A stretch of DNA of 7,552 bases from an uncultured Bdellovibrio sp. (GTDB taxonomy: Bacteria; Bdellovibrionota; Bdellovibrionia; Bdellovibrionales; Bdellovibrionaceae): positions 1 through 7,552 of the forward strand of contig CAMLMF010000109.1 in the NCBI GenBank assembly GCA_946480995.1. Direction: 5' to 3'. The position numbers and the translations under genes are program-made. The notes under the pieces were generated by a model. The model saw nothing but the letters and a program-made list of their open reading frames with translations, ran no database searches and was not told the origin of the DNA. Positions 1 to 6,388 of this stretch are shown in pieces. Every line of letters starts with the position of its first letter. Positions within the stretch are counted from its first letter, which is position 1.

Positions 1-44
1 CTGAAACGTGAGAATAATGTGATTTCGCTTTGCTTCTGATTCAT
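1..44 (-). CDS. N-terminal fragment of an unidentified gene running off the left edge
   Basis: Reading the minus strand, an ATG at 44-42 is followed by 14 open codons (MNQKQSEITLFSRF) up to the window edge. A strong Shine-Dalgarno GGAGGA lies at 53-48, three bases before the ATG, which is the main reason for calling a start. The fragment is too short to identify: no signal peptide or motif is visible, only a polar beginning. It is oriented like the phosphoribosyltransferase gene upstream of it, but a gap of about 240 nt separates them, so co-transcription is uncertain. A chance ATG behind a good SD cannot be excluded. Confidence 0.5.
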   Translation of the reverse strand, partial: MNQKQSEITLFSRF

Positions 45-285
45 TATTCCTCCAATAGGATTTGTTCTTTAGCAAAGCCTAAAAGAGGAAAATTACGGAT
101 TGGAAAATTTCATTACGGAAACGATGAAAACCAGACGAAGTGTCAGGGATAATGTGAGAACCCACTACAACATATAAAAGTATCACTCAAAACGACGTGC
201 CAAGGTCTAGCCTGAAACGCCTGTCTAGAGCGGGTTTTGTGGATTTAAGAAAATTTGAAATGTCGTGATTTATGGAGCGTTTTAA
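45..285. other. Non-coding stretch with a possible promoter and short repeats
   Basis: No convincing gene is seen here. The stretch holds an 8-nt direct repeat ATTACGGA at 92-99 and 112-119 (period 20), and two TCTAG elements at 206-210 and 224-228, the second within the palindrome TCTAGA. On the minus strand, TTGGCA (203-198) and TTTTAT (179-174), 18 bp apart, could be a promoter for the gene at the left edge, leaving a leader of about 120 nt. The promoter reading is weak because the -10 matches only 4 of 6 positions. No clear U-tract terminator for the phosphoribosyltransferase gene was found. Confidence 0.3.
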
Positions 286-963
286 TTATTGTTGAATCTT
301 TTCTGCTACGGACGAAGGTGGATAGAAGCTATCAACTTCTTTCAGCATGGCCATAACATCGGCTTCGGATAGTTGTTCAAATTCTTCATACCAAGAACTC
401 ACCGAAGAAAAATGATCTGGAATGGTTAGGCAAATCACGTCGTCGGCCATTTGCTTTAGTATCTCTATGGAAATCTTAGAGCCAACAGGTGTCGCGACGA
501 CAATTTTTTTCGGAGATTTTTGTTTTGCCCACTGCAAGGCCGCAGTTAATGTTGCTCCAGTGGCAACGCCATCGTCGACGATAATTAAAACTTTATTACG
601 CCATGATGGGTGCTGGCGGTTTTGATTGATTTTATGGTGTTGCGCACGCAGTTCGCGGAAAGAGCGAATGCAAGTGTTTTCAAGATAAGCTCCGCTGATG
701 TTCATCGCTTCGATCATTTTATCATCAAAATAGGTTTCGCCGCCTTCGGCCACTGCTCCGATGGCCACTTCAGGTTGTTGGGGGGCGCAGATCTTTTTTA
801 CCATCAAGATGTCCAGAGGACATTGCAGAACCTGGGCCACTTTCATGGCGACTGCAATACCTCCGCGGGGAATGCCGATGACTAGGGGATTTTGCTTTTT
901 GTAGTACAAAAGTTTTTGCCCTAAAAGTTCTCCGGCATCACTTCGATTGGTAAAAAGTTTCAA
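286..963 (-). CDS. Phosphoribosyltransferase-family protein (COG1926-like)
   Basis: This 225-residue cytoplasmic protein has the type I phosphoribosyltransferase fold signature. The PRPP-binding loop is at residues 126-139 (VLIIVDDGVATGAT), with the paired acids D130 and D131 followed by the G-x-x-x-G-A-T phosphate loop. An N-terminal IGIPRGG loop at 29-35 matches the usual PPi-loop region. The C-terminal WYEEFEQLSE (191-200) is typical of the COG1926 'predicted phosphoribosyltransferase' group rather than of purine or pyrimidine salvage enzymes, so the substrate is unknown. Length is normal for a stand-alone member; some relatives are fused to hydrolases. Translation starts at TTG (963-961), supported by a purine-rich AAAGGGGG SD at 976-969, five bases away; no ATG start is available upstream. 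It is transcribed away from the metallopeptidase gene, and a candidate promoter lies at 999-1027. Confidence 0.88.
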   Translation of the reverse strand: MKLFTNRSDAGELLGQKLLYYKKQNPLVIGIPRGGIAVAMKVAQVLQCPLDILMVKKICAPQQPEVAIGAVAEGGETYFDDKMIEAMNISGAYLENTCIRSFRELRAQHHKINQNRQHPSWRNKVLIIVDDGVATGATLTAALQWAKQKSPKKIVVATPVGSKISIEILKQMADDVICLTIPDHFSSVSSWYEEFEQLSEADVMAMLKEVDSFYPPSSVAEKIQQ

Positions 964-968
964 GCAAA

Positions 969-976
969 CCCCCTTT
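969..976 (-). promoter_or_regulatory. Ribosome binding site fixing a TTG start
   Basis: AAAGGGGG on the minus strand sits five bases before the TTG at 963-961. The next in-frame codons upstream contain no start, so this SD supports the TTG as initiator of the phosphoribosyltransferase. Confidence 0.55.
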
Positions 977-998
977 GGTTTTAGCTACAGAAGTCTTA

Positions 999-1027
999 AT
1001 GATACTCGCCAGCCCCTCGGGGAACAA
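999..1027 (-). promoter_or_regulatory. Candidate sigma70-type promoter for the phosphoribosyltransferase gene
   Basis: On the minus strand, TTGTTC (1027-1022) is followed after 17 bp by TATCAT (1004-999), which matches TATAAT at 5 of 6 positions. The predicted start lies near 992, giving a leader of about 30 nt. The spacer contains the inverted repeat CCCC-N2-GGGG (1013-1022), positioned where a repressor could act. The -35 element is weak (3 of 6), so this is a plausible but unproven promoter. Confidence 0.4.
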
Positions 1028-1189
1028 GGGCACTAGGCCCCTAGTTTTTGACATACGTCTGTCGCGTGACATTTCTGCGAGGATAAATTTTGTCACTTCG
1101 ACGCTAGGTATGCACCTGTAAGGCGTTAAATGGGCTTTGAATCAGCGCAGTTTTTGCACCCTTATATGTAAGAATCCGGGAGTATCAAT
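1028..1189. other. Divergent intergenic region with inverted repeats
   Basis: This AT/GC-mixed spacer lies between the divergent genes. ACTAGG-CC-CCTAGT (1032-1045) is a 6-bp inverted repeat followed by a short T run. A perfect -35-like TTGACA is at 1048-1053, but no good -10 lies at 16-18 bp. Motif TGACAT occurs at 1049-1054 and 1068-1073, and GTGACA (1066-1071) is mirrored by TGTCAC (1091-1096). The metallopeptidase promoter must lie here on the plus strand, but I could not pick one confidently. Confidence 0.35.
1178..1182 (+). promoter_or_regulatory. Ribosome binding site for a TTG start
   Basis: GGGAG lies seven bases before the TTG at 1190. The encoded protein begins directly with a signal peptide, which agrees with this start; the nearby ATG at 1208 is out of frame. 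Confidence 0.6.
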
Positions 1190-1939
1190 TTGAGACAATT
1201 CCTGAACATATGTTTTTTTGCATTGCTAGTCATTTATGCCCGCGTGAGCTTTGCTCAAGTGCAAGCTTTCGAATTGCAAATTGTAAGTCATGCCTTCATC
1301 GCTGAGTACCAGGAAGAGTTAGCTAAAAATAATTCAAAACTTTTGATCAATAATCCGCCGACGGCAGGTGCTACAGATTTTTGGTGGAATCTTGATGCAG
1401 TTCGCGCGTCTTATTCAACCAGTTATGAAAGCGGTATTCGTACCCATTATATTTTCGTGATGGGGGGCTATGCGCGCCAGCCAGGAATGACTGTGGATGG
1501 CTTGATTGCAACTATTTGTCACGAGCTAGGACATGGCCTGGCCGGAGCACCCTTTAAAGAGGGACAAGATGGTGGCGCAAAAATTTCTGTGGAAGGCCAA
1601 GCGGACTATTTTGCATATAGATCTTGCGTGCCGCGAATGTTTAAGCGTTTTGGTTCTGCAAAGATCCGTCAGCCCGTTGCTGCGCAAATGGAAAAGCTTT
1701 GCTCTGTCAGTTCTAACAGTGTTTGCATGCGCGCTTTGCAGGCTCTTGAAACAGAGAAAGCTTACTTCTGGAACTCGACACAAACCCATGTCGATATTTT
1801 CTCTTATGATCGCAGTGTTGCGCTAAAAACTGATTTACGTGCAGACTATTATCCGTCCCCGCAATGTCGATTGGATACGATGCTTGCGGGAATCATCGGA
1901 AGCAAGCGTCCAGCATGTTGGTTCAAAGAAGAGTTTTAG
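1190..1939 (+). CDS. Secreted zinc metallopeptidase-like protein (HELGH)
   Basis: This 249-residue protein begins with a Sec signal peptide (hydrophobic core about 4-18, likely cleavage after SFA at 20-22), so it should act in the periplasm or outside the cell. HELGH at 111-115 is an HExxH zinc site, and SVEGQADYFA at 133-142 follows about 20 residues later. In gluzincin-like peptidases the glutamate of such an ExxxD motif (E135, with D139) is the third zinc ligand. The mature part has six cysteines (110, 146, 171, 179, 226, 243), an even number that fits disulfides. The C-terminal region, with SPQCRLDT around 223-230 and C243-W244, resembles a closing motif of small exported proteins, but I cannot name the family. 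The start is TTG with a GGGAG SD seven bases upstream. Its substrate is unknown; a role in wall or prey-protein processing would be speculation. Confidence 0.75.
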   Translation: MRQFLNICFFALLVIYARVSFAQVQAFELQIVSHAFIAEYQEELAKNNSKLLINNPPTAGATDFWWNLDAVRASYSTSYESGIRTHYIFVMGGYARQPGMTVDGLIATICHELGHGLAGAPFKEGQDGGAKISVEGQADYFAYRSCVPRMFKRFGSAKIRQPVAAQMEKLCSVSSNSVCMRALQALETEKAYFWNSTQTHVDIFSYDRSVALKTDLRADYYPSPQCRLDTMLAGIIGSKRPACWFKEEF

Positions 1940-1949
1940 CACGACCAAA

Positions 1950-1983
1950 GCCTAAATCTAGGCGTCGCCCCCCCTTTCGGGGG
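1950..1983 (+). other. Two adjacent small hairpins after the metallopeptidase gene
   Basis: GCCTA-AATC-TAGGC (1950-1963) forms a 5-bp stem, and CCCCC-TTTC-GGGGG (1970-1983) forms a second, all-GC stem. No U-tract follows either, so they are not a canonical rho-independent terminator. They could slow transcription or protect mRNA ends between this gene and the TPR gene. Confidence 0.35.
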
Positions 1984-2044
1984 ATGTTCAGTACACCAAA
2001 ATATACCAATAATTGAAAAAGGGTATCATTGGAGCGACATCAGA

Positions 2045-2413
2045 GTGATTAAGACGACAAAAAAAATGGATGAGACTGCCGCTTGGCAGGCCTTTGAAAA
2101 AGGTGATTACACACAAGCTGAAGCGCTTTGGAAAAGTCTTTTGTCCGCAGAGACTAATGTGCAGGCTCGCGATCAATATCTCAGTGCTTACTGTTATACT
2201 CTGTGCAAATTAAAGAAGTACGATGCGGCTTTGAAAATTTATGAAGAGCTTTACGAAAAGTATGGCAGTCCAATTTATCTAAGACAAATGGCGACGGTGG
2301 AGCTAGAGCGCGGAAACTACAACCGCGCTTTGCAGTACATCTCTGCCGAACAGTCTCAAGTCTATTCCCGATCAGACATTGAGTTTTCCACCAGCGAAGA
2401 CCAAGACAAGTAA
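2045..2413 (+). CDS. Small TPR-repeat protein
   Basis: This 122-residue protein has no signal peptide or membrane segment, so it is predicted cytoplasmic. It is mostly helical and contains about three degenerate tetratricopeptide-like units. The first is around 12-32 (AFEKGDYTQAEALWKSLL), the second around 45-74 (YCYTLCKLKKYDAALKIYEELY), and the third around 77-100 (MATVELERGNYNRALQYI). The repeated G/K-x-Y-x-x-A-L pattern is the usual TPR signature. The last 20 residues are polar and acidic. Such proteins serve as protein-protein adaptors, and no partner is evident. The start is GTG with GGAG at 2031-2034, ten bases away. An in-frame ATG at 2066 would remove seven residues but has no SD. It lies 105 nt after the metallopeptidase gene and may share its transcript. 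Confidence 0.72.
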   Translation: MIKTTKKMDETAAWQAFEKGDYTQAEALWKSLLSAETNVQARDQYLSAYCYTLCKLKKYDAALKIYEELYEKYGSPIYLRQMATVELERGNYNRALQYISAEQSQVYSRSDIEFSTSEDQDK

Positions 2414-2556
2414 TTACATATTCGCCAATGACTGCGACTAACGCAGTTGCTAATTGCAGTGCCGTTTCGCATCCTAGGATGTGGCATTGTTGTTGCTTTA
2501 TAGTCTTCGTGATTAAAAATAGGTGTCAAAATTACACCTGCAACTAAGGAGAAGAC
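2414..2556 (+). promoter_or_regulatory. Upstream region of the Cys-rich protein gene: palindrome and -10
   Basis: This 143-nt spacer contains ACTGCG-N5-CGCAGT (2431-2447), a perfect 12-bp palindrome CATCCTAGGATG (2470-2481), and TATAGT (2499-2504), a 5-of-6 match to a -10 box. No TTGACA-like box lies at the right distance; the palindrome sits where the -35 should be, as expected for an activator-dependent or repressed promoter. AGGTGT-N7-ACACCT (2521-2539) could form a 6-bp stem in the leader just before the AAGGAG SD (2546-2551). Confidence 0.35.
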
Positions 2557-3123
2557 ATGAAAGCGTTAGTATTTGGATTGTTCTTGAGCGTGGTATCTTT
2601 CGCAACTTCAGCAATGGCTCAACAATCGGGCAGTTTTTGTAACGAGCGCAACTCGCGCATCGAGTTCGTTTGCGGTTACACTCCAGGGGGACCAGGTTGG
2701 GTTCGCGCTGCTGACGGATGTTATCATCGTGACACAGGCATGAGATGTTCTAATGGCGGTGGCGGCGGTTATTATCCTCCACAACAACCTCCTTACAATC
2801 CTGGTTATGGCGGTGGACGCGTGACATGTTCTGCGCAAGATAAAGGCTGGGAAGAGCACAGTGCACATCGTTCTTGTGGAGAGTGTTTAGCTGAGCATGG
2901 TCGTTGTATCGAAACTTGTTCAACTTCTGATTACACTTGTGAAGCACAAGGTGTTGATTACCGCGGCAACGTAACTCGTTTCGTGGGTCAAGCATCAGAT
3001 CGCTACCAAGCTGAAAATCAAGCTCTTCGCAATTGTTCTTATAACTCTAACCGTTGCCAAATCTTAAGCTGCCGCAGCTCTGAGCAAGTGGTTTCTCGTC
3101 GCGAGTGCCCGGGCGGAAGATAG
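2557..3123 (+). CDS. Exported cysteine-rich protein of unknown function
   Basis: This 188-residue protein has a clear Sec signal peptide (residues 1-21, cleavage after AMA, 19-21). The mature chain has 14 cysteines (28, 39, 55, 64, 91, 107, 110, 117, 121, 128, 160, 167, 172, 184), an even number suited to oxidised disulfides outside the cytoplasm. A Gly/Pro/Tyr-rich low-complexity linker (about 66-87) separates an N-terminal four-cysteine part from a ten-cysteine part. CGEC at 107-110 is a CxxC pair, but there is no thioredoxin fold around it. Q144-C160 (around DRYQAENQALRNC) looks helical. I do not recognise the family. Start ATG has AAGGAG five bases upstream. The gene appears monocistronic, with its own upstream region and a strong terminator after it. 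Confidence 0.75.
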   Translation: MKALVFGLFLSVVSFATSAMAQQSGSFCNERNSRIEFVCGYTPGGPGWVRAADGCYHRDTGMRCSNGGGGGYYPPQQPPYNPGYGGGRVTCSAQDKGWEEHSAHRSCGECLAEHGRCIETCSTSDYTCEAQGVDYRGNVTRFVGQASDRYQAENQALRNCSYNSNRCQILSCRSSEQVVSRRECPGGR

Positions 3124-3147
3124 TTTTTCAATTTCAATATTTGCAAT

Positions 3148-3182
3148 AAAAAATCCCGACTGTGAAAGGTCGGGATTTTTTT
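3148..3182. terminator. Bidirectional rho-independent terminator
   Basis: A perfect 13-bp stem (AAAAAATCCCGAC at 3148-3160 with its complement at 3169-3181) encloses an 8-nt loop. T runs on the plus strand (3176-3182) and on the minus strand (complement of 3148-3153) make it work in both directions. It ends the Cys-rich gene from the left and ogt from the right. The ogt stop codon (3183-3181) is partly inside the stem. Confidence 0.92.
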
Positions 3183-3669
3183 ATTTTGAATGTGACTGCT
3201 CTAAGTTCAGCAAGAGCGTTTTCGTGGGCAGACCGCCAGCATAGCCCCCTAAGCCTCCGCCGGAATTAATCACGCGGTGGCACGGAATGATCAAAGAGAT
3301 CGGATTTTTGCCATTGGCTGTGCCGACGGCACGACAGGCTTGCGGTGACTTTAGAACTTTCGCGATGTCTTTATAAGAGCGAGTTTCGCCATAGGGGATT
3401 TTTAAAAGTTGCTGCCACACTTTCATTTGAAATTCTGTGCCTTGCAAATACAGTTTTAAATCGAATGCTTTTCTTTGACCTTCAAAATATTCATTTAACT
3501 GGTTCCGAGTTTTTTGCAGAATCATACCCGTTGGAGACGTGCCCAGTTCGTCTTCCGAAATAGCGGGAACTTTTTGATCTTCCCACAAAACACGGCACAA
3601 GCCTTTTTCAGAGGCGACCAAATACAGAGGGCCAATCTTAGATTTTATTTTCAGTTGTTTTAGTTCCAT
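3181..3669 (-). CDS. ogt: Methylated-DNA--[protein]-cysteine S-methyltransferase
   Basis: This 162-residue protein repairs O6-methylguanine and O4-methylthymine by moving the alkyl group irreversibly to its own cysteine. The active-site motif IPCHRV is at 128-133, with C130 as acceptor. YGETRSYKDIA (93-103) and CRAVGTANGKNP (112-123) form the helix-turn-helix, with R113 as the expected arginine finger. The closing GGYAGG loop and LLLNLE helix are at 141-157. Length is normal for Ogt/Ada-C proteins. Start ATG is preceded by GAGGA (3677-3673). It lies 12 nt downstream of the Ada/AlkA fusion gene and is surely co-transcribed. The gene supplies the O6-methyltransferase activity that the fusion lacks. 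Confidence 0.95.
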   Translation of the reverse strand: MELKQLKIKSKIGPLYLVASEKGLCRVLWEDQKVPAISEDELGTSPTGMILQKTRNQLNEYFEGQRKAFDLKLYLQGTEFQMKVWQQLLKIPYGETRSYKDIAKVLKSPQACRAVGTANGKNPISLIIPCHRVINSGGGLGGYAGGLPTKTLLLNLEQSHSK

Positions 3670-3681
3670 AGTTCCTCATTT

Positions 3682-5082
3682 TTAGCGCCACAATAAAGCG
3701 GCGATATACCCTTTCCACGGGCTCATTTTTTCAAAAGCATGGGCCGGAAACTTTTGCAGTTCTCGGGCTAAGATTAAATCCGTTGCCGGAAACGCATCCG
3801 TGTGGCGCAAACACTTTAAAGCCATATAGTGCGCAGTCCATGGACCGATGCCTGGAATCGCTAAAGCATCTTTAATAAAGGATTCCACGTCTTGCGTGGG
3901 GGACAGCGACAACCGGCCTTCGATAAGGGCTTTAGAAAAATTCTGCAACGTTTTTTTTCGCGCCGAGGTCGTTTTTAATTTAGTCAGATCCGCGTTTAAA
4001 ATCTCTTCGGGTGTGGGGAATAGTTTAACATTGTGACCATGAACTTTTAGGCCCGATTCTTTGCCAGCAATTTCAATCAGGTCGGCCGTCAGTTGACGGC
4101 CGCGTTCGACACTGACCAGTTGACCCAAGATCACGGCGATAGCTATTTCGAAAGGATCCCAGCCTGACGGCAAGCGGATGCCCGGGTGGATTTTCAAAAG
4201 TTTTTTTATCTGGGGTTGGGTTTCTAAAGTATTGGCGATAATGACGGGGTCTGAATCCAGATCAAACATACTGCGCACGCGGGAAATAATAGACTGAATT
4301 TTTGTCGTGTCTGGAAAATCAATCTCCACGAGCAAAGCAGACTTTTCAGGTTGGTTTGCAATGGCAATTTGCCCCAAGGATTTTTCAATCTGAACAACGC
4401 GGTGTAAAGTTTCGCCCTCGACCCATTCTAAGCGACCCATGCGGTGATTGGTGTAAGACTTTAATAGACCGGCAAAATCAAACGGTGGACGATAAGACAA
4501 AGAAATTTTTAGGCCTTCTGTGGCAGAACTTTTTTGCTGACGTAAATCGCGCGGTGATCTTTTGAAGCGATCTTTGAAAGCATCGTTAAAGCGGCGCACG
4601 GATTCAAAACCTGCGGCAAAAGCAATTTCGGTGATCGGCAGACTTGTTTCAGTTAAAAGTTTGCGGGCTAAATTTAAACGCATTTCAAAAGCCAATTGCT
4701 TGGGTGTCTTACCAATTTCTTCTTTAAAAAGCCGGCGCAAATGCCGCGCACTCACGCCAAAGCGCGCAGCGAAAGCATCTTCATCGTATTGCAAAGTTTC
4801 TTGCGCATTTAAAACTTTGAGTGCTCGTTGTACGATTGCGGAGGTGCCAATCCAAGCGGGGGATTGCGGCGCACTTTCTGGACGACAGCGCAGGCACGGC
4901 CGATAGCCCGCATTTTCGGCAGCTGGATAGCTAGAAAAAAACTCGACGTTTTCCCTTTTGGGTTTTGCCGGACAAATCGGGCGACAGTAAATGCCCGTGG
5001 TTTTGACACCCACAAAGAACTTGCCGTCAAAACGGTGATCCCGGGTCAGCATAGCTTGATAGTAAACGTCATTCTTCTTCAT
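3682..5082 (-). CDS. alkA: Ada sensor / AraC regulator / AlkA 3-methyladenine glycosylase fusion
   Basis: This 466-residue protein has three parts. Residues 1-72 are the Ada methylphosphotriester sensor, with zinc cysteines C33, C37, C63 and C66 in the GIYCRPICPAK and YRPCLRCRPE motifs; one of these becomes methylated and activates DNA binding. Residues about 80-183 are an AraC-type double helix-turn-helix (GVSARHLRRLFKEEIGKTP and IAFAAGFESVRRFNDAFK). Residues about 190-466 are AlkA, with the helix-hairpin-helix PGIGPWTA at 410-417 and D435 in the FPATDLIL motif aligning with the catalytic aspartate of E. coli AlkA. W415 fits the intercalating position. The predicted protein is both an activator of its own operon and a base-excision glycosylase. 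Similar AdaA-AlkA fusions next to ogt are known in Mycobacterium. The ATG start has only a weak GGGG-type SD. Confidence 0.93.
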   Translation of the reverse strand: MKKNDVYYQAMLTRDHRFDGKFFVGVKTTGIYCRPICPAKPKRENVEFFSSYPAAENAGYRPCLRCRPESAPQSPAWIGTSAIVQRALKVLNAQETLQYDEDAFAARFGVSARHLRRLFKEEIGKTPKQLAFEMRLNLARKLLTETSLPITEIAFAAGFESVRRFNDAFKDRFKRSPRDLRQQKSSATEGLKISLSYRPPFDFAGLLKSYTNHRMGRLEWVEGETLHRVVQIEKSLGQIAIANQPEKSALLVEIDFPDTTKIQSIISRVRSMFDLDSDPVIIANTLETQPQIKKLLKIHPGIRLPSGWDPFEIAIAVILGQLVSVERGRQLTADLIEIAGKESGLKVHGHNVKLFPTPEEILNADLTKLKTTSARKKTLQNFSKALIEGRLSLSPTQDVESFIKDALAIPGIGPWTAHYMALKCLRHTDAFPATDLILARELQKFPAHAFEKMSPWKGYIAALLWR

Positions 5083-5107
5083 GCCCCAAGTATATACCCT
5101 AAAATAA

Positions 5108-5137
5108 ATTAAAATAGCTACTTTCGGACATTGTCGG
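5108..5137 (-). promoter_or_regulatory. Candidate promoter for the alkA-ogt operon
   Basis: On the minus strand, CCGACA (5137-5132) is followed after 18 bp by TTTAAT (5113-5108), matching the consensus at 4 and 5 of 6 positions. The start would fall near 5101, about 20 nt before the ATG. Just upstream, TTTAATCTCGCAA (5163-5151) partly resembles the E. coli Ada box AAT-N6-GCAA (the first three bases are TTT instead of AAT) and lies about 55-60 bp before the predicted start, where Ada binds at its own promoter. Confidence 0.35.
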
Positions 5138-5246
5138 GGAATGGGAATTTTTGCGAGATTAAAAAAAATTAATTAAATGCTTGAGTTGAAAAAGATTAAA
5201 TCGGAATATCTGGGCAGCTCAGATGAATGAGTGTCTGACAAAAATG

Positions 5247-5251
5247 AGGAG
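5247..5251 (+). promoter_or_regulatory. Ribosome binding site fixing the TTG start of chaA
   Basis: AGGAG lies five bases before the TTG at 5257. The ATG at 5244 is in another frame, so this SD decides for the TTG. Confidence 0.65.
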
Positions 5252-5256
5252 TTCCC

Positions 5257-6369
5257 TTGCCAAAAAATACCATCGTCCGCCTTGTTGTTGCCTGGATTTC
5301 GGTTATTTTATTCTTCTTTTTTGGCTCGGGATGGCTCAGTGAATTAGGCTCGCCTCTATTACTTACCGGTTTATTTTGTTGGCTCTTTATCGTTATTTTG
5401 TGGTCAGCATTTGGTGTGGTCCACGAAGCTGAAGAGCTTGCGGCGCTCACCGGAGAGCCCTATGGAACTTTAATATTAACTTTGTCGATCGTCGTGATTG
5501 AAGTCGCTCTGGTCGCGGCAGTGATGTTAGGAGCTAAGGAAGCGCCGACCTTAGGACGCGATACGATGTTTGCGGTTTTGATGATCGTCCTTAATGGCGT
5601 GGTCGGTTTAGGTTTGTTGATTGGTGGATTTAAATATCGTGAACAGTCTTACAACCTTCAGGGATCGGCATCTTACTTAGCAATCTTAATTCCTCTAACA
5701 ACCGTGGCGTTGATTCTGCCAAACTTTACAACTTCGACATCAGGTGGGACTTTGACCCCGGTGCAAGCCATAGCCTTTTCAATTTTCACGATCATGCTTT
5801 ACGGAATTTTTCTGGTGACACAGACGGGGCGTCATCGTGCCTTCTATGTTCATCCAGATGCTTTACAGGCCACCAAAGCCGATCATACGGATGAGGACCC
5901 TGTTGCTGTGAGCAAGCACACAGTCTTCATGCACACGTTGTTGTTATTGGCGAATATTTTGCCGATCGTGTTTTTATCAAAAAGTTTAGCCAAAGTGTTG
6001 GATCACGGGATTGGTTATTTAGAGTTGCCACCAGCCTTAGGCGGTGTGGTGGTTGCGGCCATGGTCTTTACCTCAGAAGGTATCAGTGCTTTGCGAGCTG
6101 TGGCGCGCAATGATTTACAACGTGCCATCAATTTGTGCTTGGGCGCCGCCGCTTCAACGGTGGGGCTGACTGTGCCGGCGGTTCTTGCGATTGGTTTGAT
6201 CACGGGCCAAACAGTGGTGCTGGGGTTAAGCCCGACAGAGATGACCTTGCTTGCGATCACGTTGCTTTTAAGCACTCTGACGTTTTCCAACAAGCGCACA
6301 ACCTTGCTTGAAGGAGCTGTGCATTTAACAGTGTTCTTCGTATACATCACGTTGGTGTTCAGTCCGTAA
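5257..6369 (+). CDS. chaA: Calcium (sodium, potassium)/proton antiporter, ChaA family
   Basis: This 370-residue inner-membrane protein has roughly 11 hydrophobic segments. It belongs to the CaCA superfamily and exports Ca2+ (Na+ or K+ in some members) in exchange for protons. The two inverted alpha-repeats are visible: HEAEELAALTGEPYGTL with VVIEVAL (56-86, acidic residues E67 and E82) and FTSEGISALRAVARNDLQ (271-288, E274) followed by NLCLGAAASTVGLTVP. The halves are joined by a hydrophilic loop with an acidic DHTDEDP stretch (209-215), a possible cation-binding or regulatory site. Length matches E. coli ChaA (366 residues). The start is TTG. The upstream TTGAGT (5181-5186) with GAATAT (5204-5209) at 17 bp is a weak promoter candidate. 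No terminator follows, so transcription may continue into the leader ORF and yidC. Confidence 0.93.
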   Translation: MPKNTIVRLVVAWISVILFFFFGSGWLSELGSPLLLTGLFCWLFIVILWSAFGVVHEAEELAALTGEPYGTLILTLSIVVIEVALVAAVMLGAKEAPTLGRDTMFAVLMIVLNGVVGLGLLIGGFKYREQSYNLQGSASYLAILIPLTTVALILPNFTTSTSGGTLTPVQAIAFSIFTIMLYGIFLVTQTGRHRAFYVHPDALQATKADHTDEDPVAVSKHTVFMHTLLLLANILPIVFLSKSLAKVLDHGIGYLELPPALGGVVVAAMVFTSEGISALRAVARNDLQRAINLCLGAAASTVGLTVPAVLAIGLITGQTVVLGLSPTEMTLLAITLLLSTLTFSNKRTTLLEGAVHLTVFFVYITLVFSP

Positions 6370-6388
6370 ATATTTTCTGAAGGGGACC

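Noticed and set aside
100..177. A 25-codon plus-strand ORF starting with TTG, with AGAGGA at 84-89
   Set aside because: It is very short, the SD is ten bases away, and the composition shows no protein-like pattern; nothing supports translation.
206..240. Terminator for the phosphoribosyltransferase gene around AAACGC/GCGGGTTTT
   Set aside because: The stem is short and needs a 2-nt bulge, and its T run is on the plus strand, the wrong direction for that gene.
1048..1076. Perfect -35 TTGACA as promoter of the secreted peptidase gene
   Set aside because: The hexamers at 16-18 bp (such as ATTTCT) are poor -10 boxes, and the start would be over 100 nt from the gene; kept only as a note in the intergenic entry.
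1143..1158. Sigma54-type promoter suggested by TTGCA at 1154-1158
   Set aside because: The -24 element is CAGCGC and lacks the essential GG, so the match is not credible.
1970..1983. GC-rich hairpin as rho-independent terminator after the peptidase gene
   Set aside because: No U-tract follows and the stem is only 5 bp.
2608..2995. Long minus-strand open frames across the Cys-rich gene
   Set aside because: They are mirror frames of a gene with clear signal peptide, SD and cysteine pattern; they have no SD or recognisable domain of their own.
5089..5094. TATACT as -10 box of a leaderless alkA transcript
   Set aside because: No -35-like hexamer lies at 17 or 18 bp; the CCGACA/TTTAAT pair further upstream fits better.
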